NCBI GenBank assembly: GCA_947561585.1
Contig: CANNZV010000122.1
Coordinates: forward strand, 642,153-706,152
From: Caprella mutica
Taxonomy: Eukaryota > Arthropoda > Malacostraca > Amphipoda > Caprellidae
DNA length: 64,000 nucleotides
Direction of reading: 5' to 3'
In this document: positions 8,139 to 18,257 of the stretch, in pieces
Layout: each line of letters opens with the position of its first letter
How positions within the stretch are numbered: the first letter of the stretch is position 1
Translations under genes and position numbers: made by a program
Notes under the pieces: generated by a model
Told to the model about the DNA's origin: nothing
Seen by the model: the letters and a program-made list of their open reading frames with translations, nothing else
Database searches by the model: none

Positions 8139-10136
8139 TTAATACCGCTCAAAATCAACTAAATAAATATCCTTCTTAGCAAACCCATCCCTTTTGATTT
8201 TAAAATTATTCCAGTCTCCCCCATTCCATAATGCATAACCATCTTTTCCTTCACGCCATACACCTACATAGTGTCTTTTGCCTCCAGCTTTAAATGTTTC
8301 AATATCAATAAGGCGTTGACCTTGCTTAGCTAATTTTTTCCATTGTTCATCAAATTTTTTCCAAGAACTAAATTGATACAATGCTTTCTTGTCCTTACCC
8401 TCTTTCCAAACCCCTACGTAATATCTTTTCTTCCCTTCCTTAAAAGATTCTATATCCACAAGACGTTGACCTTCCTTGTTAAGTGAATTCCATCTTTTCA
8501 CAAAATCATCCCAATTGTCATATTGATACAATGCCTTTTTCCCTTTTCCTGATCTCCAAACTCCCACATAATATCTCTTTTTCCCTACTTTAAAAGATTC
8601 TATATCCACAAGACGTTGACCTTCTTTGTTAAGTGAATTCCATCTTTTTACAAAATCATCCCAATTATCGTATTGATAAAAAGCATTCTTTCCTTTACCT
8701 TTTTCCCAAACACCATTATACAATCGTTTGCCATCTTTTAGATAAGTATCTACATCCATTAGATAATATCCTTCTTTCAAATACTCTTTTCGTTTTTTGT
8801 TAAATGCTTCCCAATTCGCTCCAACCCACAATTTATCTTTTCCTGAATCGGCTCTCCATACGCCAATAAAGTTTCCAGGGAAGTCTTTTAAAAGATCGTA
8901 AGAAGATGGAATCTCTGCTTTACCTACAACTTTAGCTACATCGTTTGCGAGTTTGAATAATTCTGTGAATGGTCTAGAATTACCACATACCGCTACATTA
9001 ATATCACTAAGATCAATACCTGATGAAGTATATCCTTTTTTAAATTTTATGATATATGTTTTTCCGCCTTCGATCGAGCCATCATGAGTCAATTTTTTTC
9101 CATCACTAGTTGAAGCCCATCCCATAGCTCGACTTTTTGAAACATTTGGAAAAGGTCGTTTTTCCATAAGATCAATCGTACTTTTTTTCAAAACATCAGA
9201 ATGATTGCTCATCTTATCTGTTGCTAACATTAGTCTTACAAGTGACTCTGCTGATGCTCCCCAACCTCCAGCAGCCGAAACTTTGTCCAATCCTCCTGGC
9301 TTATATTCCCAATCTAAGGTTTTTATTTTTCTGGTTTTCTCATCATATTTATGAGCAAAAGAATCGTACTTATCTCGCTTATGTTTTGCCCCTACTATTT
9401 TACCATTTAAACCAATCGGTTTGAGAATTTTTTCATTAATGTATTTCCCATAAGTCTTCCCTGTAACGGTATGAATAATGTGTCCACATAATCCTACAGC
9501 ATGGTTACTATAATCATAATGCACACCAGGTTTATAATCGAGTTTTCGACTCGATAACATATATTGATGAACTTGACCATAGGTAACTTTGTCTTCAGCA
9601 ATCCCAAACATTTTAGCAGCTCCTTTTCGCTTACCACTCCATCCATATCCAATCGTATGACTCAACAAGTGTCGAACTTGCATATCTCTATACCAACTTT
9701 GCTGGCCTCCATTTTTTCTTACACTATTATTTATAGCATTAGCATATGCGTCATCAGAAAAGATTCCACCTTTGAAGTATAACTTTCTCTTGAGATTAAA
9801 TGAAGATTTTTCTTCTGTTAATTTCATGATTCCAAGTGCTGTAAGAATTTTAGAAACACTACCAATTCGAGAACGATGTGTTCTTAACATTGGCGTTTTC
9901 TTTTTGTAATTGGCATAGCCGTAGCCTTTGCTAAAAACCATTTTTCCTTTTTTGGAAACAGCAACGGTAACGCCTGCTACTTGCTTTCCCATTGCCTTTT
10001 TGACAAGTTTGTCTATCTCGGCTTCTATGCCGTCAAAACTTTTCCCTGAGTCAGGAATTTGATAAGTGGTAGGTGTGATAAAAGAAAATCCTAACCATCC
10101 GACTAGGATAGCCATCATAATTATTAATTTTTTCAT
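8139..10136 (-). CDS. Serine hydrolase (beta-lactamase/PBP-like) with five C-terminal tandem repeats
   Basis: 665 aa. A signal peptide or anchor (residues 1-20) precedes a class C beta-lactamase/esterase-like domain (about 35-400): nucleophile motif SVSK (Ser93, Lys96), second motif YSN (209-211), third motif HDGS in place of KTG. The C-terminal ~245 residues hold five units of about 48 residues with GVW..GK......W..F...W......G.RL.DIE.F..., resembling the bacterial tandem repeat domain (BTRD1) of polyglycine-hydrolase-like secreted peptidases. Units three and four (DNA about 8440-8700) are almost identical. Likely an extracytoplasmic peptidase or esterase; the substrate is unknown. It stands alone on its strand. 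Confidence 0.85.
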   Translation of the reverse strand: MKKLIIMMAILVGWLGFSFITPTTYQIPDSGKSFDGIEAEIDKLVKKAMGKQVAGVTVAVSKKGKMVFSKGYGYANYKKKTPMLRTHRSRIGSVSKILTALGIMKLTEEKSSFNLKRKLYFKGGIFSDDAYANAINNSVRKNGGQQSWYRDMQVRHLLSHTIGYGWSGKRKGAAKMFGIAEDKVTYGQVHQYMLSSRKLDYKPGVHYDYSNHAVGLCGHIIHTVTGKTYGKYINEKILKPIGLNGKIVGAKHKRDKYDSFAHKYDEKTRKIKTLDWEYKPGGLDKVSAAGGWGASAESLVRLMLATDKMSNHSDVLKKSTIDLMEKRPFPNVSKSRAMGWASTSDGKKLTHDGSIEGGKTYIIKFKKGYTSSGIDLSDINVAVCGNSRPFTELFKLANDVAKVVGKAEIPSSYDLLKDFPGNFIGVWRADSGKDKLWVGANWEAFNKKRKEYLKEGYYLMDVDTYLKDGKRLYNGVWEKGKGKNAFYQYDNWDDFVKRWNSLNKEGQRLVDIESFKVGKKRYYVGVWRSGKGKKALYQYDNWDDFVKRWNSLNKEGQRLVDIESFKEGKKRYYVGVWKEGKDKKALYQFSSWKKFDEQWKKLAKQGQRLIDIETFKAGGKRHYVGVWREGKDGYALWNGGDWNNFKIKRDGFAKKDIYLVDFERY

Positions 10137-10485
10137 TTGGAAAAAAATTTAAAAGGTTAATTAAAAACTAGAGTTAACCCATTGAAGGTTAGCGCTTTAT
10201 GAATCCATTTCATAAAGAATATGCTCTAATAAATTCTTTGTTTAAACTTTTTGGAAGAGTCCTTTCAGGTTTATTAAAAACCCATTTTTAGTTAGGTAAG
10301 GGGAGGAAAATAAATATCCTCTGTTTCTTTAAACCAAATGTAAAATGAAAAGATTAGAAAAAAATATCATAATACTTGAAGGGCAGATTAGAACTTATAG
10401 TAAGTATAAATATCTTTTTTAATGGGTAAAGTAAGGTGAGATTACCAACTAACATTGCATACTGTCAACCATCATTAATTTTAGG
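10137..10485. other. Intergenic stretch with a small palindrome
   Basis: No gene seen in 349 bp. The only structure is CTTTATGA-7-TCATAAAG (10193-10215), an 8-bp perfect stem upstream of the serine hydrolase, possibly an operator. No clear TAnnTTTG box was found for the minus strand. Confidence 0.5.
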
Positions 10486-11241
10486 TCAAGTATCCTTCAA
10501 ACCTAACCAATTCAAGAATGCTTCTTTCTTAGAACGAGCTACACTTAAACTTTTCCCATCAAACATCACTACATACCCTCCATCACTTCTAACATATTTT
10601 TCCAAATGATTTCTATTAATCAAATGCGAAATATGGATTCTAAAAAAATGTTCAGAAGGTAACATCCCTTGAATATCTTTGAGTGACCGAGATATGACGA
10701 GTGGCTTTTTATGGAGTCGATATAATGTAGTGTAATTTCCATCAGCTTGACAATAAACGACTTCATCTACTGGAATAAAATTATAACCTTCCATCGTGGG
10801 CAATCCAATTTTTTTATTTGTGGAGGTAGGTTGAAGGTTTCCGATCAAAGTTGCCAGTTGGTCTTTAGAAAAAGGATTCATCAATTTTTCCTTAACCTTA
10901 TTGATCGCTAGTTTTAGCTTTTCAGGATTGACAGGTTTGAGCAAGTAATGTACTGCACTAATATTAAATGCGTCAATAGCATACTCATCATGAGCCGTTA
11001 CAAAGATCAAATCAAAATTGATATTTCCCAAAATATCCAACATCTCAAATCCATTAATTTGAGGCATTGCCACATCTAAAAATACCAATTGAGGGTTCCA
11101 TTTTTTGATGGCTTTCATTCCTTCAATGGAACCTTGGCATTTGGCAACTATCTCAATGTCAGCAGCACAATACTGCCGTAAGTCATTCTCTAAGGCTTTT
11201 AAAGCACTTAATTCATCGTCTATCAAAATGGTTTTTATCAT
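10486..11241 (-). CDS. LytTR-family response regulator
   Basis: 251 aa. The receiver domain (3-120) has the acidic pair Asp8/Asp9, phosphorylated Asp56 in LVFLDVAMP, and Lys of YLLKP near 103. The LytTR DNA-binding domain (about 148-250) contains CQADGNYTTLY, FRIHISHLINRNHL and SVARSKKEAF. Such regulators bind direct repeats as dimers after phosphorylation by a LytS-type kinase. The kinase gene lies 28 bp upstream in the same direction, so this is a standard two-component operon. The target genes are not shown by the sequence. Confidence 0.95.
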   Translation of the reverse strand: MIKTILIDDELSALKALENDLRQYCAADIEIVAKCQGSIEGMKAIKKWNPQLVFLDVAMPQINGFEMLDILGNINFDLIFVTAHDEYAIDAFNISAVHYLLKPVNPEKLKLAINKVKEKLMNPFSKDQLATLIGNLQPTSTNKKIGLPTMEGYNFIPVDEVVYCQADGNYTTLYRLHKKPLVISRSLKDIQGMLPSEHFFRIHISHLINRNHLEKYVRSDGGYVVMFDGKSLSVARSKKEAFLNWLGLKDT

Positions 11242-11269
11242 GAGTTATTTATTATAAGAAAATATCAAA

Positions 11270-12784
11270 CTAAATCGCAAATTTAAAAACAACACTTGTT
11301 CCTATAGATTTATGAGAAGAATCAAACAAGTCGATAATCTCTACTGAAATTTCAGTTTTATATAATTTTTGAAAAATCGAAATTCGTTCTTTTGTATTTT
11401 TAATTCCTATTGAAGTTTTATTATGTACTTGAGTTTGAACTGATAATGCTTTTGATTTTTCTCGTCCGATCCCATTATCTGAAATATCACAGATAATAAA
11501 ATCTTCTTTTTGAAATAAAGAGATATTAATTTTCCGCATGCCTTCCTTATGCAATAATCCATGCCAAATAGCATTTTCTAAAAATGGTTGAAAGATAAAT
11601 GGAGGTACATCGGTAAAACTAAGATCTAGTCCTTCTTCTTCTTTTATTTCAAATTGGAAAGAATGATCAAAACGCAAAGACTCCAATTCCAAATAAATTC
11701 TACTTGTAGCGACCTCTTCTTCTAAAGTTATTTTATTCTCTTTCGCCTGCTTCATCACGATACGCATCAATTCAGAGAATCGAATCAAATATTGATTTGC
11801 TTTTACATTTTGGTTTTCCTGAATCAATAATTTAATGGCATTCAAAGAATTAAATATGAAGTGAGGATTGATCTGAGATTTTAAAGTTTTGACATCTGAT
11901 TCTAGTTGTCGAATCCGTAGGCGGTTGTTTTCATTCAGTTGATCAAATAATTTCTGTTGCGCTTCATTTTTTTCTTTTTCATTTAGCAAACTCTGATAAC
12001 CTATTGCGGTAGTAAAAAATAATATTTCCAAAAGACTCCCACCTAGCATGTAAAAAAAATGTTTACTCTGACTGATATCCAATTTAGGAACATAAAATCC
12101 ATTGATATTTAAATGTAAAACGGCAACCGTTAAAATCGCTCCAGTCAAAATAATCAATGACCCCATAAATACCATATCAAATAAAATTGTTCTTGATTTG
12201 TATATCAAATAAACGGCATAAAGCCCTGGAGGAATTAGAGAAAACTTAGCTACTAATTCATACAAGATCGATTTCCCAACAAAGTATATAATCAAATAAT
12301 CAACTACTATATAAAATCCCAATAAGATATATCCTTGATTAAACCATCTATGAATTTTTGGAAAACGATTTTTCAAATCCATAAAACTTTGAATAAACAG
12401 CATGTAAGATCCTATCAAAAATATGGATAAAGTCAGTTCCAACTCCTTTCCAAATTCTCGCTTCACATCAAAAAGCATTTGTAAACTATCATCAGAAAGG
12501 AAAAAAGAAATAATGGAAGGAAATATTTTTACGAAGTAGATTAAGTTGAATATCAAATAGACCGCATAGAATAAATAACTAGTATTCTGGTTTTGAGCAT
12601 ACTGAAAACTAATAAACACAAAAATGAATAACAATATTCCTACATAAGTAGATTGAAAAACTTTAAAGTCTTCAATATCAATAGCCATAAGGGTTGGGTA
12701 GCATATTTGGAATATGCTAAGGGCTATTAATAATCCAACTAATATTAATAACCAATGGTCTGACATATACTTTTTAAAAAGCAT
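11270..12784 (-). CDS. LytS-type sensor histidine kinase with seven membrane segments
   Basis: 504 aa. The N-terminal half is hydrophobic with about seven or eight segments between residues 12 and 262, like 7TMR-DISM sensors but with no preceding extracellular domain. A short coiled coil (268-302) leads to the His_kinase module: phospho-acceptor His308 in SQINPHFIFNSLNA, N-box FLENAIWHG near 401-409, and G-box DISDNGIG. It makes an operon with the LytTR regulator. The signal is unknown. The start at 12784 is well placed before the first membrane segment. Confidence 0.93.
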   Translation of the reverse strand: MLFKKYMSDHWLLILVGLLIALSIFQICYPTLMAIDIEDFKVFQSTYVGILLFIFVFISFQYAQNQNTSYLFYAVYLIFNLIYFVKIFPSIISFFLSDDSLQMLFDVKREFGKELELTLSIFLIGSYMLFIQSFMDLKNRFPKIHRWFNQGYILLGFYIVVDYLIIYFVGKSILYELVAKFSLIPPGLYAVYLIYKSRTILFDMVFMGSLIILTGAILTVAVLHLNINGFYVPKLDISQSKHFFYMLGGSLLEILFFTTAIGYQSLLNEKEKNEAQQKLFDQLNENNRLRIRQLESDVKTLKSQINPHFIFNSLNAIKLLIQENQNVKANQYLIRFSELMRIVMKQAKENKITLEEEVATSRIYLELESLRFDHSFQFEIKEEEGLDLSFTDVPPFIFQPFLENAIWHGLLHKEGMRKINISLFQKEDFIICDISDNGIGREKSKALSVQTQVHNKTSIGIKNTKERISIFQKLYKTEISVEIIDLFDSSHKSIGTSVVFKFAI

Positions 12785-13305
12785 TCAATTTTCTTTGTAG
12801 TTATTTTTCCTATACAAGTTTACTACTTATGATGAATATAAAAAAAGAAAATTGTATAACTGGCAAGTTTGGCTGTTCGGATTAAGCATTTAAATATGTA
12901 GTTATCCCAGCCCTTTTAATAGTTATTATTCATTTTCATGCTATTCAGAGTCGAACTTAAAGGTTAAATGCTCTGTTTAAAAATTACTCGTAAAACAATC
13001 TAAAATAAGAACGCTATTAGATTTGGTTACAATGCCGAACAAATCCAACTAATTTCCAGCCAATTCTTTTTCAAAAAAAAATCAATCTTTCCTATAGAAA
13101 ACCCAAACAAAATATATTATTCAATCGTAATATATTATCAGAAAAAACGATCTTCCAGTAATTATTCCTTGCTATTATTTTTTTAACCTATACAAAGAAG
13201 TTTGCTTTCTAGACATTGAATTATTGTTAAAGACAATTAATTCAAGTTCTCTATTTGTGATTTTCATCAAACCCTCTTTTTTGACGATTTTAAAGTTTAA
13301 ATATT
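12785..13305. other. Divergent intergenic region
   Basis: 521 bp between the divergent kinase and secreted-protein genes with no supported gene. A 9-bp AT-only palindrome (AATATATTA-8-TAATATATT, 13111-13136) is the only structure noted; it could be an operator. I see no good TAnnTTTG box on either strand. Confidence 0.5.
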
Positions 13306-14970
13306 ATGCATCCCAAAGCAACATATCTTCTATTGACATTAGGTTTTCTATTGATTACCAATCTTTCTTTTTCCCAATCAAAAAATATAAAAGGTCAAGT
13401 ATTACTTTTTAATAGTAAAGCAGAGAAAGGAAGAATTGTCTTTGTAGAAGATGCAAAAATCAGTTCACCAGTTTCAAGTTCTGTTTATTCGGATCATAAA
13501 GGGCGGTTTAAATTAAAATTGAAAAAAGCATATGATGGGCAGCCTATTTTTTTTCAAGTCGAAAAAGATGACTATCAAATAGTCGATCATAAATCTCTTC
13601 AATATACATTGATTGATAAAAAAACAAGAGTAAGAGTTGCTCTTGCTAAAAAAGGATACATCAAAGAGTTGCGAGCAAATTTAAATTCTACAGGAAATAT
13701 TGCCTTAAATTCAGAGGTAGAAGAATTACTTGATCTTTTAGCTTTTGGAGGATCCACAAAAGATGCAGCCATTCAAACCATTGAAAAAAGATCAGGAAGG
13801 AAATTAAAAAATGCATACGATGCAGAAAAACTTATTGACGAAATAGCTGAAAAGGTTGAAGAATTTATTCGATATTCTTCCTATGAGTTAGCGATTATCA
13901 ATCATGATTTTGCATCTAAATATTGGTTGAGTGCATTGGAAAGTTATTATCGTACTGATCTCAAAGCAACTGTTGAAAAACTAAAAGAAGAAAATGTAGA
14001 TGAACTAGCTGAATCTATAATATCCAAAATTGAAAAAGTAAAAAGTCGTCCTTCAAAAGTGGATTGGATTATTCTAAATAAATCAAGAGAATTAGAAACT
14101 ATAAAAGATAATTACACTTTTCAGATTATCGCCTTACAACAAAGTCTTAGATTATCTGAAGCTGATCTTGTTTTAAAAAAACTAGCTAAAATTAATGATG
14201 CTGCTCCTACATATAAGCATACTCAAATTTTGGAAAGATTGAATTTCTTTAACGTCATCACTCCTTTTCAAGAAGATGAAAATATATTGTTAGAAAATGA
14301 ATCATCGCCATCATTAGTAAAAATACAAATAGATCCAAAAACTAGATCCCTTAGATCATCTGATGATATAAAAAAAGAAACTCAAATAGTAGAACTTCAA
14401 AAAACCAAAAATCGTATTAAAAACAATAAACAAAAAAATGAGATATTAAACCTGAATGATTCTCTTCTAGAAAATGATTCTGAATCTATCGCCCAAGAAG
14501 ATAAAATTCTTCCAAAAAATAAAATAGAAAAACCAAATCCCAAAAACCAAATCCCTACTACTCCATCGGCTTATGAACTTAAGCCTTTAAAGAGAGAGAA
14601 ATCCCAAGCTCCATCTAATGTGGTTTATCAAAAACAAACCTCACCTACTCCTACTAATGATTCAATAGAACCAAGTAATGTCAGGACTAAAATTGTAATA
14701 ACAATTTCTACATCGAATGAGATCATCGATGAAGCCATTCCAACAGAACCAGTACAGCAACCAATTAAAGTAGTGGAAACTATTACTGAGGTAGAGCCTA
14801 AAAAAGTTGAAGATGATTTAGTAACTAAAGGAATTGAAGAGCAAACATCTACAAAAACAGATGGGAATGATTTTGAAAATATTCTTTTTAGAACCAAAAA
14901 TGTCAAAAAGAATTTCAATAGTTTTTTATATCAAAAAAGAGAAAATAGTGCTGAGGAGAGATTACAATAG
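13306..14970 (+). CDS. Secreted protein of unknown function
   Basis: 554 aa. Signal peptide 1-23 ending LSFSQ. Residues ~27-115 (NIKGQVLLFNSKAEKGRIVF, then SSVYSDHKGRFKLKLKK) look like a carboxypeptidase-regulatory-like beta-sandwich. Residues 120-330 are helical and charged. Residues ~350-520 are low-complexity, rich in Lys, Glu, Pro and Thr. The last ~30 (ENILFRTKNVKKNFNSFLYQ) are a conserved-looking tail without T9SS features. No function can be assigned. Confidence 0.75.
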   Translation: MHPKATYLLLTLGFLLITNLSFSQSKNIKGQVLLFNSKAEKGRIVFVEDAKISSPVSSSVYSDHKGRFKLKLKKAYDGQPIFFQVEKDDYQIVDHKSLQYTLIDKKTRVRVALAKKGYIKELRANLNSTGNIALNSEVEELLDLLAFGGSTKDAAIQTIEKRSGRKLKNAYDAEKLIDEIAEKVEEFIRYSSYELAIINHDFASKYWLSALESYYRTDLKATVEKLKEENVDELAESIISKIEKVKSRPSKVDWIILNKSRELETIKDNYTFQIIALQQSLRLSEADLVLKKLAKINDAAPTYKHTQILERLNFFNVITPFQEDENILLENESSPSLVKIQIDPKTRSLRSSDDIKKETQIVELQKTKNRIKNNKQKNEILNLNDSLLENDSESIAQEDKILPKNKIEKPNPKNQIPTTPSAYELKPLKREKSQAPSNVVYQKQTSPTPTNDSIEPSNVRTKIVITISTSNEIIDEAIPTEPVQQPIKVVETITEVEPKKVEDDLVTKGIEEQTSTKTDGNDFENILFRTKNVKKNFNSFLYQKRENSAEERLQ

Positions 14971-15103
14971 TTAGTTTTACCTCTCTTTGAAATCATTTTT
15001 TAAATTACAAAAACAAATTCCTTGATTCTTTGTTTTGATAAAATAAAAAACCGTATTATTTTGCACATTTTAAAAAATAAAATTTTATAAAAACAATATT
15101 CTT

Positions 15104-15676
15104 ATGAGTAAAGTAAAAAATCTTTCAGCAGAAAAAGCTCTTGACCGTTTAAAATCTGGAAACAAAAATTTTGTAGCTAATAAACTCAATGGAGAGTTAC
15201 AAGATGGTGCTAGAAAAAAAGAATTGACTAAAGGACAAAATCCTTTTGCAATTATTTTAAGTTGTGCAGATAGTCGCGTAGTACCTGAATTAGCATTTGA
15301 TACAGGATTAGGTGAAATTTTCGTAATCCGTGTAGCTGGTAATGTTGCCAACACAAGTACTACCGCAAGTATTGAATATGCGGTTGCACACTTAGGTGTT
15401 AAATTAATAGTTGTACTTGGACATGAAAGTTGTGGAGCTGTAACGGCTGCTATCGCAGGTGGAGACAATGGTTATAACTTAAATCATTTGTTATCACATA
15501 TCACTCCTTCCATTGCAGCATCTCGAAACAAAAGTGTTAATGCTGTAGTAAAGAAAAATGCAAAAATGACTTGCGATGCATTAGCAGAACGTTCTTCAAT
15601 TATTAGCGGAGCTAAAGGATTGAAAATTGTTCCTGCATATTATAACTTAGGAAATGGAAAAGTGAATTTTTTATAG
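15104..15676 (+). CDS. Beta-class carbonic anhydrase
   Basis: 190 aa, a usual length. It interconverts CO2 and bicarbonate in the cytoplasm. Zinc ligands Cys54, His107 and Cys110 and the Asp56-Arg58 dyad are present in ILSCADSRV and VLGHESCGAV, all intact. Residues 1-45 form the N-terminal helices. No signal peptide. The gene is monocistronic, with a strong hairpin terminator 20 bp after the stop. Confidence 0.96.
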   Translation: MSKVKNLSAEKALDRLKSGNKNFVANKLNGELQDGARKKELTKGQNPFAIILSCADSRVVPELAFDTGLGEIFVIRVAGNVANTSTTASIEYAVAHLGVKLIVVLGHESCGAVTAAIAGGDNGYNLNHLLSHITPSIAASRNKSVNAVVKKNAKMTCDALAERSSIISGAKGLKIVPAYYNLGNGKVNFL

Positions 15677-15695
15677 AAAAATTCAAAAAGATAAA

Positions 15696-15728
15696 AAAAG
15701 GAGCATTGTTTTCAATGCTCCTTTTCTA
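15696..15728. terminator. Bidirectional terminator after carbonic anhydrase
   Basis: Stem AAAAGGAGCATTG / CAATGCTCCTTTT with a 4-base loop and U-runs in both directions, between the convergent carbonic anhydrase and WG-repeat genes. Confidence 0.9.
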
Positions 15729-15755
15729 TTTCTAAAACAAAGAAATTATTTCAAA

Positions 15756-17378
15756 CTAATTCGGATTTCTATCTATCCTTGCTTTTGCATCAATTGCAAT
15801 TTTCGTTTTTTCATTGGATAAAACAATTGGCTTCACTACTATATAACTTTGTTCTTGAGTTTTTTGAGTGTAGATTTCATTATCCAAAGGAACTCCCGCA
15901 AAAGAAAATATTTGATATTTATTTTCATTCCTGGTTAGTAGCACCCCACTCTTTTTATAAAAAGAGGTCATTTTACTAATCTCATCAAATCGAGGTTCTA
16001 AAATAATATTCGCTTCGCCATCTGTCATTCCCATCTTGTTTGCTTTGTGTAAAAAGAAGAATCCAAGATAATTATCTACAGTAATCTTGTCATATTCAAA
16101 TGGGATAACAAGTTGCAAATCACGATTGATTAATCCACATTTAGTAGTGTTATCCTCTTTGTTACGTTGGTAAACGATAGCATATTTATCAAAAGCAGAA
16201 GCTATCCCATTTCCCAAAGACCATCCATTTTTTAAATGAATCTTTTGCGTATTTTTATCTTTAAAATAAATTTCCCCATTCAATCCTTCATAACAAGCAA
16301 AGTGATTAGAACTAGCAACCCTTCTTTTATAAAAATATTTTTCAGCACTTGGGTCGCAAAAATTTTGAAAATATTTTTCTTCATTAATTCTGTGGTTAGG
16401 GTCTGATTCTGCAAAAGTTCTAAGTGTTTCATTGGAATCATTCACATATTTATATTCTCGCTTACCATCATTGTAATTGTAAATACCACTAAAATAAAAT
16501 AATGGAGATATTCCTTCCTGATTGCATCTATGAATCTTGATGTAATCTTGCGATATCGTATTATCTAAGATTTTCTTATTCTTTAAATCATAAATTACAT
16601 GCTGCCTTACATCCCCTTCTTTTTTTAAAACTGCAAAATCATATTTAACTCCCTGAGCAATATACCCTTCAGGTAGATTTACTATTTCATTATTTTTATC
16701 TGAAAGAAATTGTTGGCCTTCTTGATCTCTGACTACCATATAATCACTTTCTTCATAGTTTTTATAAATTAGGTAAAGTGGTAAATACTTTGGAGTGTCC
16801 ACCTTTTTTCCATGGCTATCAATATATTTCAGTTCTCCTGTTTTTGATTTAAACTCAAACACATTTGGCAGGATTTCCCTAGCTCCTTCCGTTGCCATAC
16901 ATTCATATAATTCTTCTCCTTGCATATTAAGAATAACACCATTCACTTGATTTTTTAATCCTAATATAAGATGATTCCCAAGCGGACTACCATTCATTAA
17001 TAATTTTGAAAATAGTTTTTTCCCAGAATGATCAAAAAAAGAAATCTGAGCATACAACTCATGTTTAGAAGGAAAAGCATGTGCAACAATTACGGAATTG
17101 TAGACTTCTACAAATTCATATTCAAAGGGAACGATCGTTTCTCCATTTTTATCAATGGCTCCAAATAAATGTTTTTCTGCTACTGCAAATAAAGAATAAT
17201 CACTAGCTTCTAAATAATCATAGTATTTAGATTTCCAGCTAGAAGAAGTAGATTGAAGAAAATAACCTTTATTGAGTTCATGTTTAATGGTTACATTTTC
17301 ATTGTTATTTTGAGCACAATTAGAAAATGTAAATAGAATACCAATAAAAAGTAAAAAATATTTAAGTAAAAAGTTCAT
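15756..17378 (-). CDS. WG-repeat lipoprotein
   Basis: 540 aa. Lipoprotein signal MNFLLKYFLLFIGILF with lipobox FSNC (Cys21). Several WG-type beta units follow: LFGAIDKNGETIVPFEYEFV near the N-terminus, CGLINRDLQLVIPFEYDKI and MGMTDGEANIILEPRFDEI towards the C-terminus; the units between are degenerate. WG-repeat proteins are surface or periplasmic proteins of unknown role. It is followed by a shared terminator with the carbonic anhydrase gene and preceded by two hairpins after rplT. Confidence 0.8.
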   Translation of the reverse strand: MNFLLKYFLLFIGILFTFSNCAQNNNENVTIKHELNKGYFLQSTSSSWKSKYYDYLEASDYSLFAVAEKHLFGAIDKNGETIVPFEYEFVEVYNSVIVAHAFPSKHELYAQISFFDHSGKKLFSKLLMNGSPLGNHLILGLKNQVNGVILNMQGEELYECMATEGAREILPNVFEFKSKTGELKYIDSHGKKVDTPKYLPLYLIYKNYEESDYMVVRDQEGQQFLSDKNNEIVNLPEGYIAQGVKYDFAVLKKEGDVRQHVIYDLKNKKILDNTISQDYIKIHRCNQEGISPLFYFSGIYNYNDGKREYKYVNDSNETLRTFAESDPNHRINEEKYFQNFCDPSAEKYFYKRRVASSNHFACYEGLNGEIYFKDKNTQKIHLKNGWSLGNGIASAFDKYAIVYQRNKEDNTTKCGLINRDLQLVIPFEYDKITVDNYLGFFFLHKANKMGMTDGEANIILEPRFDEISKMTSFYKKSGVLLTRNENKYQIFSFAGVPLDNEIYTQKTQEQSYIVVKPIVLSNEKTKIAIDAKARIDRNPN

Positions 17379-17403
17379 GTGTTTAAAATTCTATTTTTAA
17401 TAA

Positions 17404-17438
17404 CAAATCCACTTACATTTATGATGTAAGTGGATTTG
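17404..17438. terminator. Perfect 15-bp hairpin upstream of WG-repeat gene
   Basis: CAAATCCACTTACAT / ATGTAAGTGGATTTG with a 5-base loop, without a strong U-run. It lies between the rplT terminator and the WG-repeat start codon (26 bp away), so it could be a backup terminator or part of a leader. Confidence 0.5.
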
Positions 17439-17454
17439 TGTAATTTCAATAATA

Positions 17455-17492
17455 AACAAAAAAAGGATCGTTGTTTTCAACGATCCTTTTTT
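17455..17492 (-). terminator. rplT terminator
   Basis: Stem AAAAGGATCGTTG / CAACGATCCTTTT with TTTT loop, then a U-run on the minus strand; begins 8 bp after the rplT stop. Confidence 0.92.
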
Positions 17493-17499
17493 CTAGTTT

Positions 17500-17847
17500 T
17501 TATTTTTTGGCTGTATCAACTACAGCTTTAAAAGTATCAGGATGATTCATGGCCAAATCTGCAAGTACTTTTCGATTTAAACCAACTTCATTCTTAGACA
17601 AGCCGTGCATTAATCTGGAATAAGACATTCCATGTAGTCTTGCACCGGCATTAATACGAGCAATCCATAATCTACGGAAAGCACGTTTTTTATTTTTACG
17701 GTCACGGTATGCATAAGTCAAACCTTTTTCAACCGCGTTTTTTGCAACGGTATAAACTTTTGATCGAGCTCCAAAATAGCCTTTCGCCATTTTAAGAATT
17801 TTCTTTCTTCTTGCTCTTGATGCTACAGAATTTACTGATCTTGGCAT
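17500..17847 (-). CDS. rplT: 50S ribosomal protein L20
   Basis: 115 aa, full length. Typical start [19 protein letters not shown] and the motifs [39 protein letters not shown] and YSRLMHGL. It binds 23S rRNA and is needed for early 50S assembly. rpmI lies 97 bp upstream, as is usual. A strong terminator follows. Autoregulation of the operon by L20 is known in other phyla; I see no evident mimic here. Confidence 0.99.
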   Translation of the reverse strand: MPRSVNSVASRARRKKILKMAKGYFGARSKVYTVAKNAVEKGLTYAYRDRKNKKRAFRRLWIARINAGARLHGMSYSRLMHGLSKNEVGLNRKVLADLAMNHPDTFKAVVDTAKK

Positions 17848-17944
17848 TTTAATATTTTTTAGGTGTGAAGCAGGATATAAAATTTTTAATCCATTTTTAG
17901 CTTTGCTCCACCGTCGTTAAAAAAATAGTGACTAAATCACTAGT

Positions 17945-18142
17945 TTACTTCATACAAAGTAGCTGCTTAATTCGGTTAGCATCTCCTTTAGCAAGAGTAC
18001 TACCATGACGTAAACGCAACTTCGCTTTTTTGCTTTTGTTTCTCATCATGTGTGATGTGAACGCACCAGCTTTTTTAATTTTCCCAGAGCCAGTTACTTT
18101 GAATCTCTTCTTAGCACTAGAGTGGGTTTTCATTTTTGGCAT
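17945..18142 (-). CDS. rpmI: 50S ribosomal protein L35
   Basis: 65 aa. The start MPKMKTHSSAKKRFKVTGSG and the tail LRHGSTLAKGDANRIKQLL are diagnostic of L35. It is co-directional with rplT. infC would normally lie directly upstream, but a 176-codon gene (18258-18788) and an infC terminator intervene. Confidence 0.99.
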   Translation of the reverse strand: MPKMKTHSSAKKRFKVTGSGKIKKAGAFTSHMMRNKSKKAKLRLRHGSTLAKGDANRIKQLLCMK

Positions 18143-18257
18143 AATTAAAAATATTTATTTATTTCAAAAGAGGTGCAAAGATAAGGGTTTTAATTAAGAA
18201 TTAATAATGAAAAATTAATATTTTTGCTTGATTTGGAGTTTATTTTTAAGTGGATAT

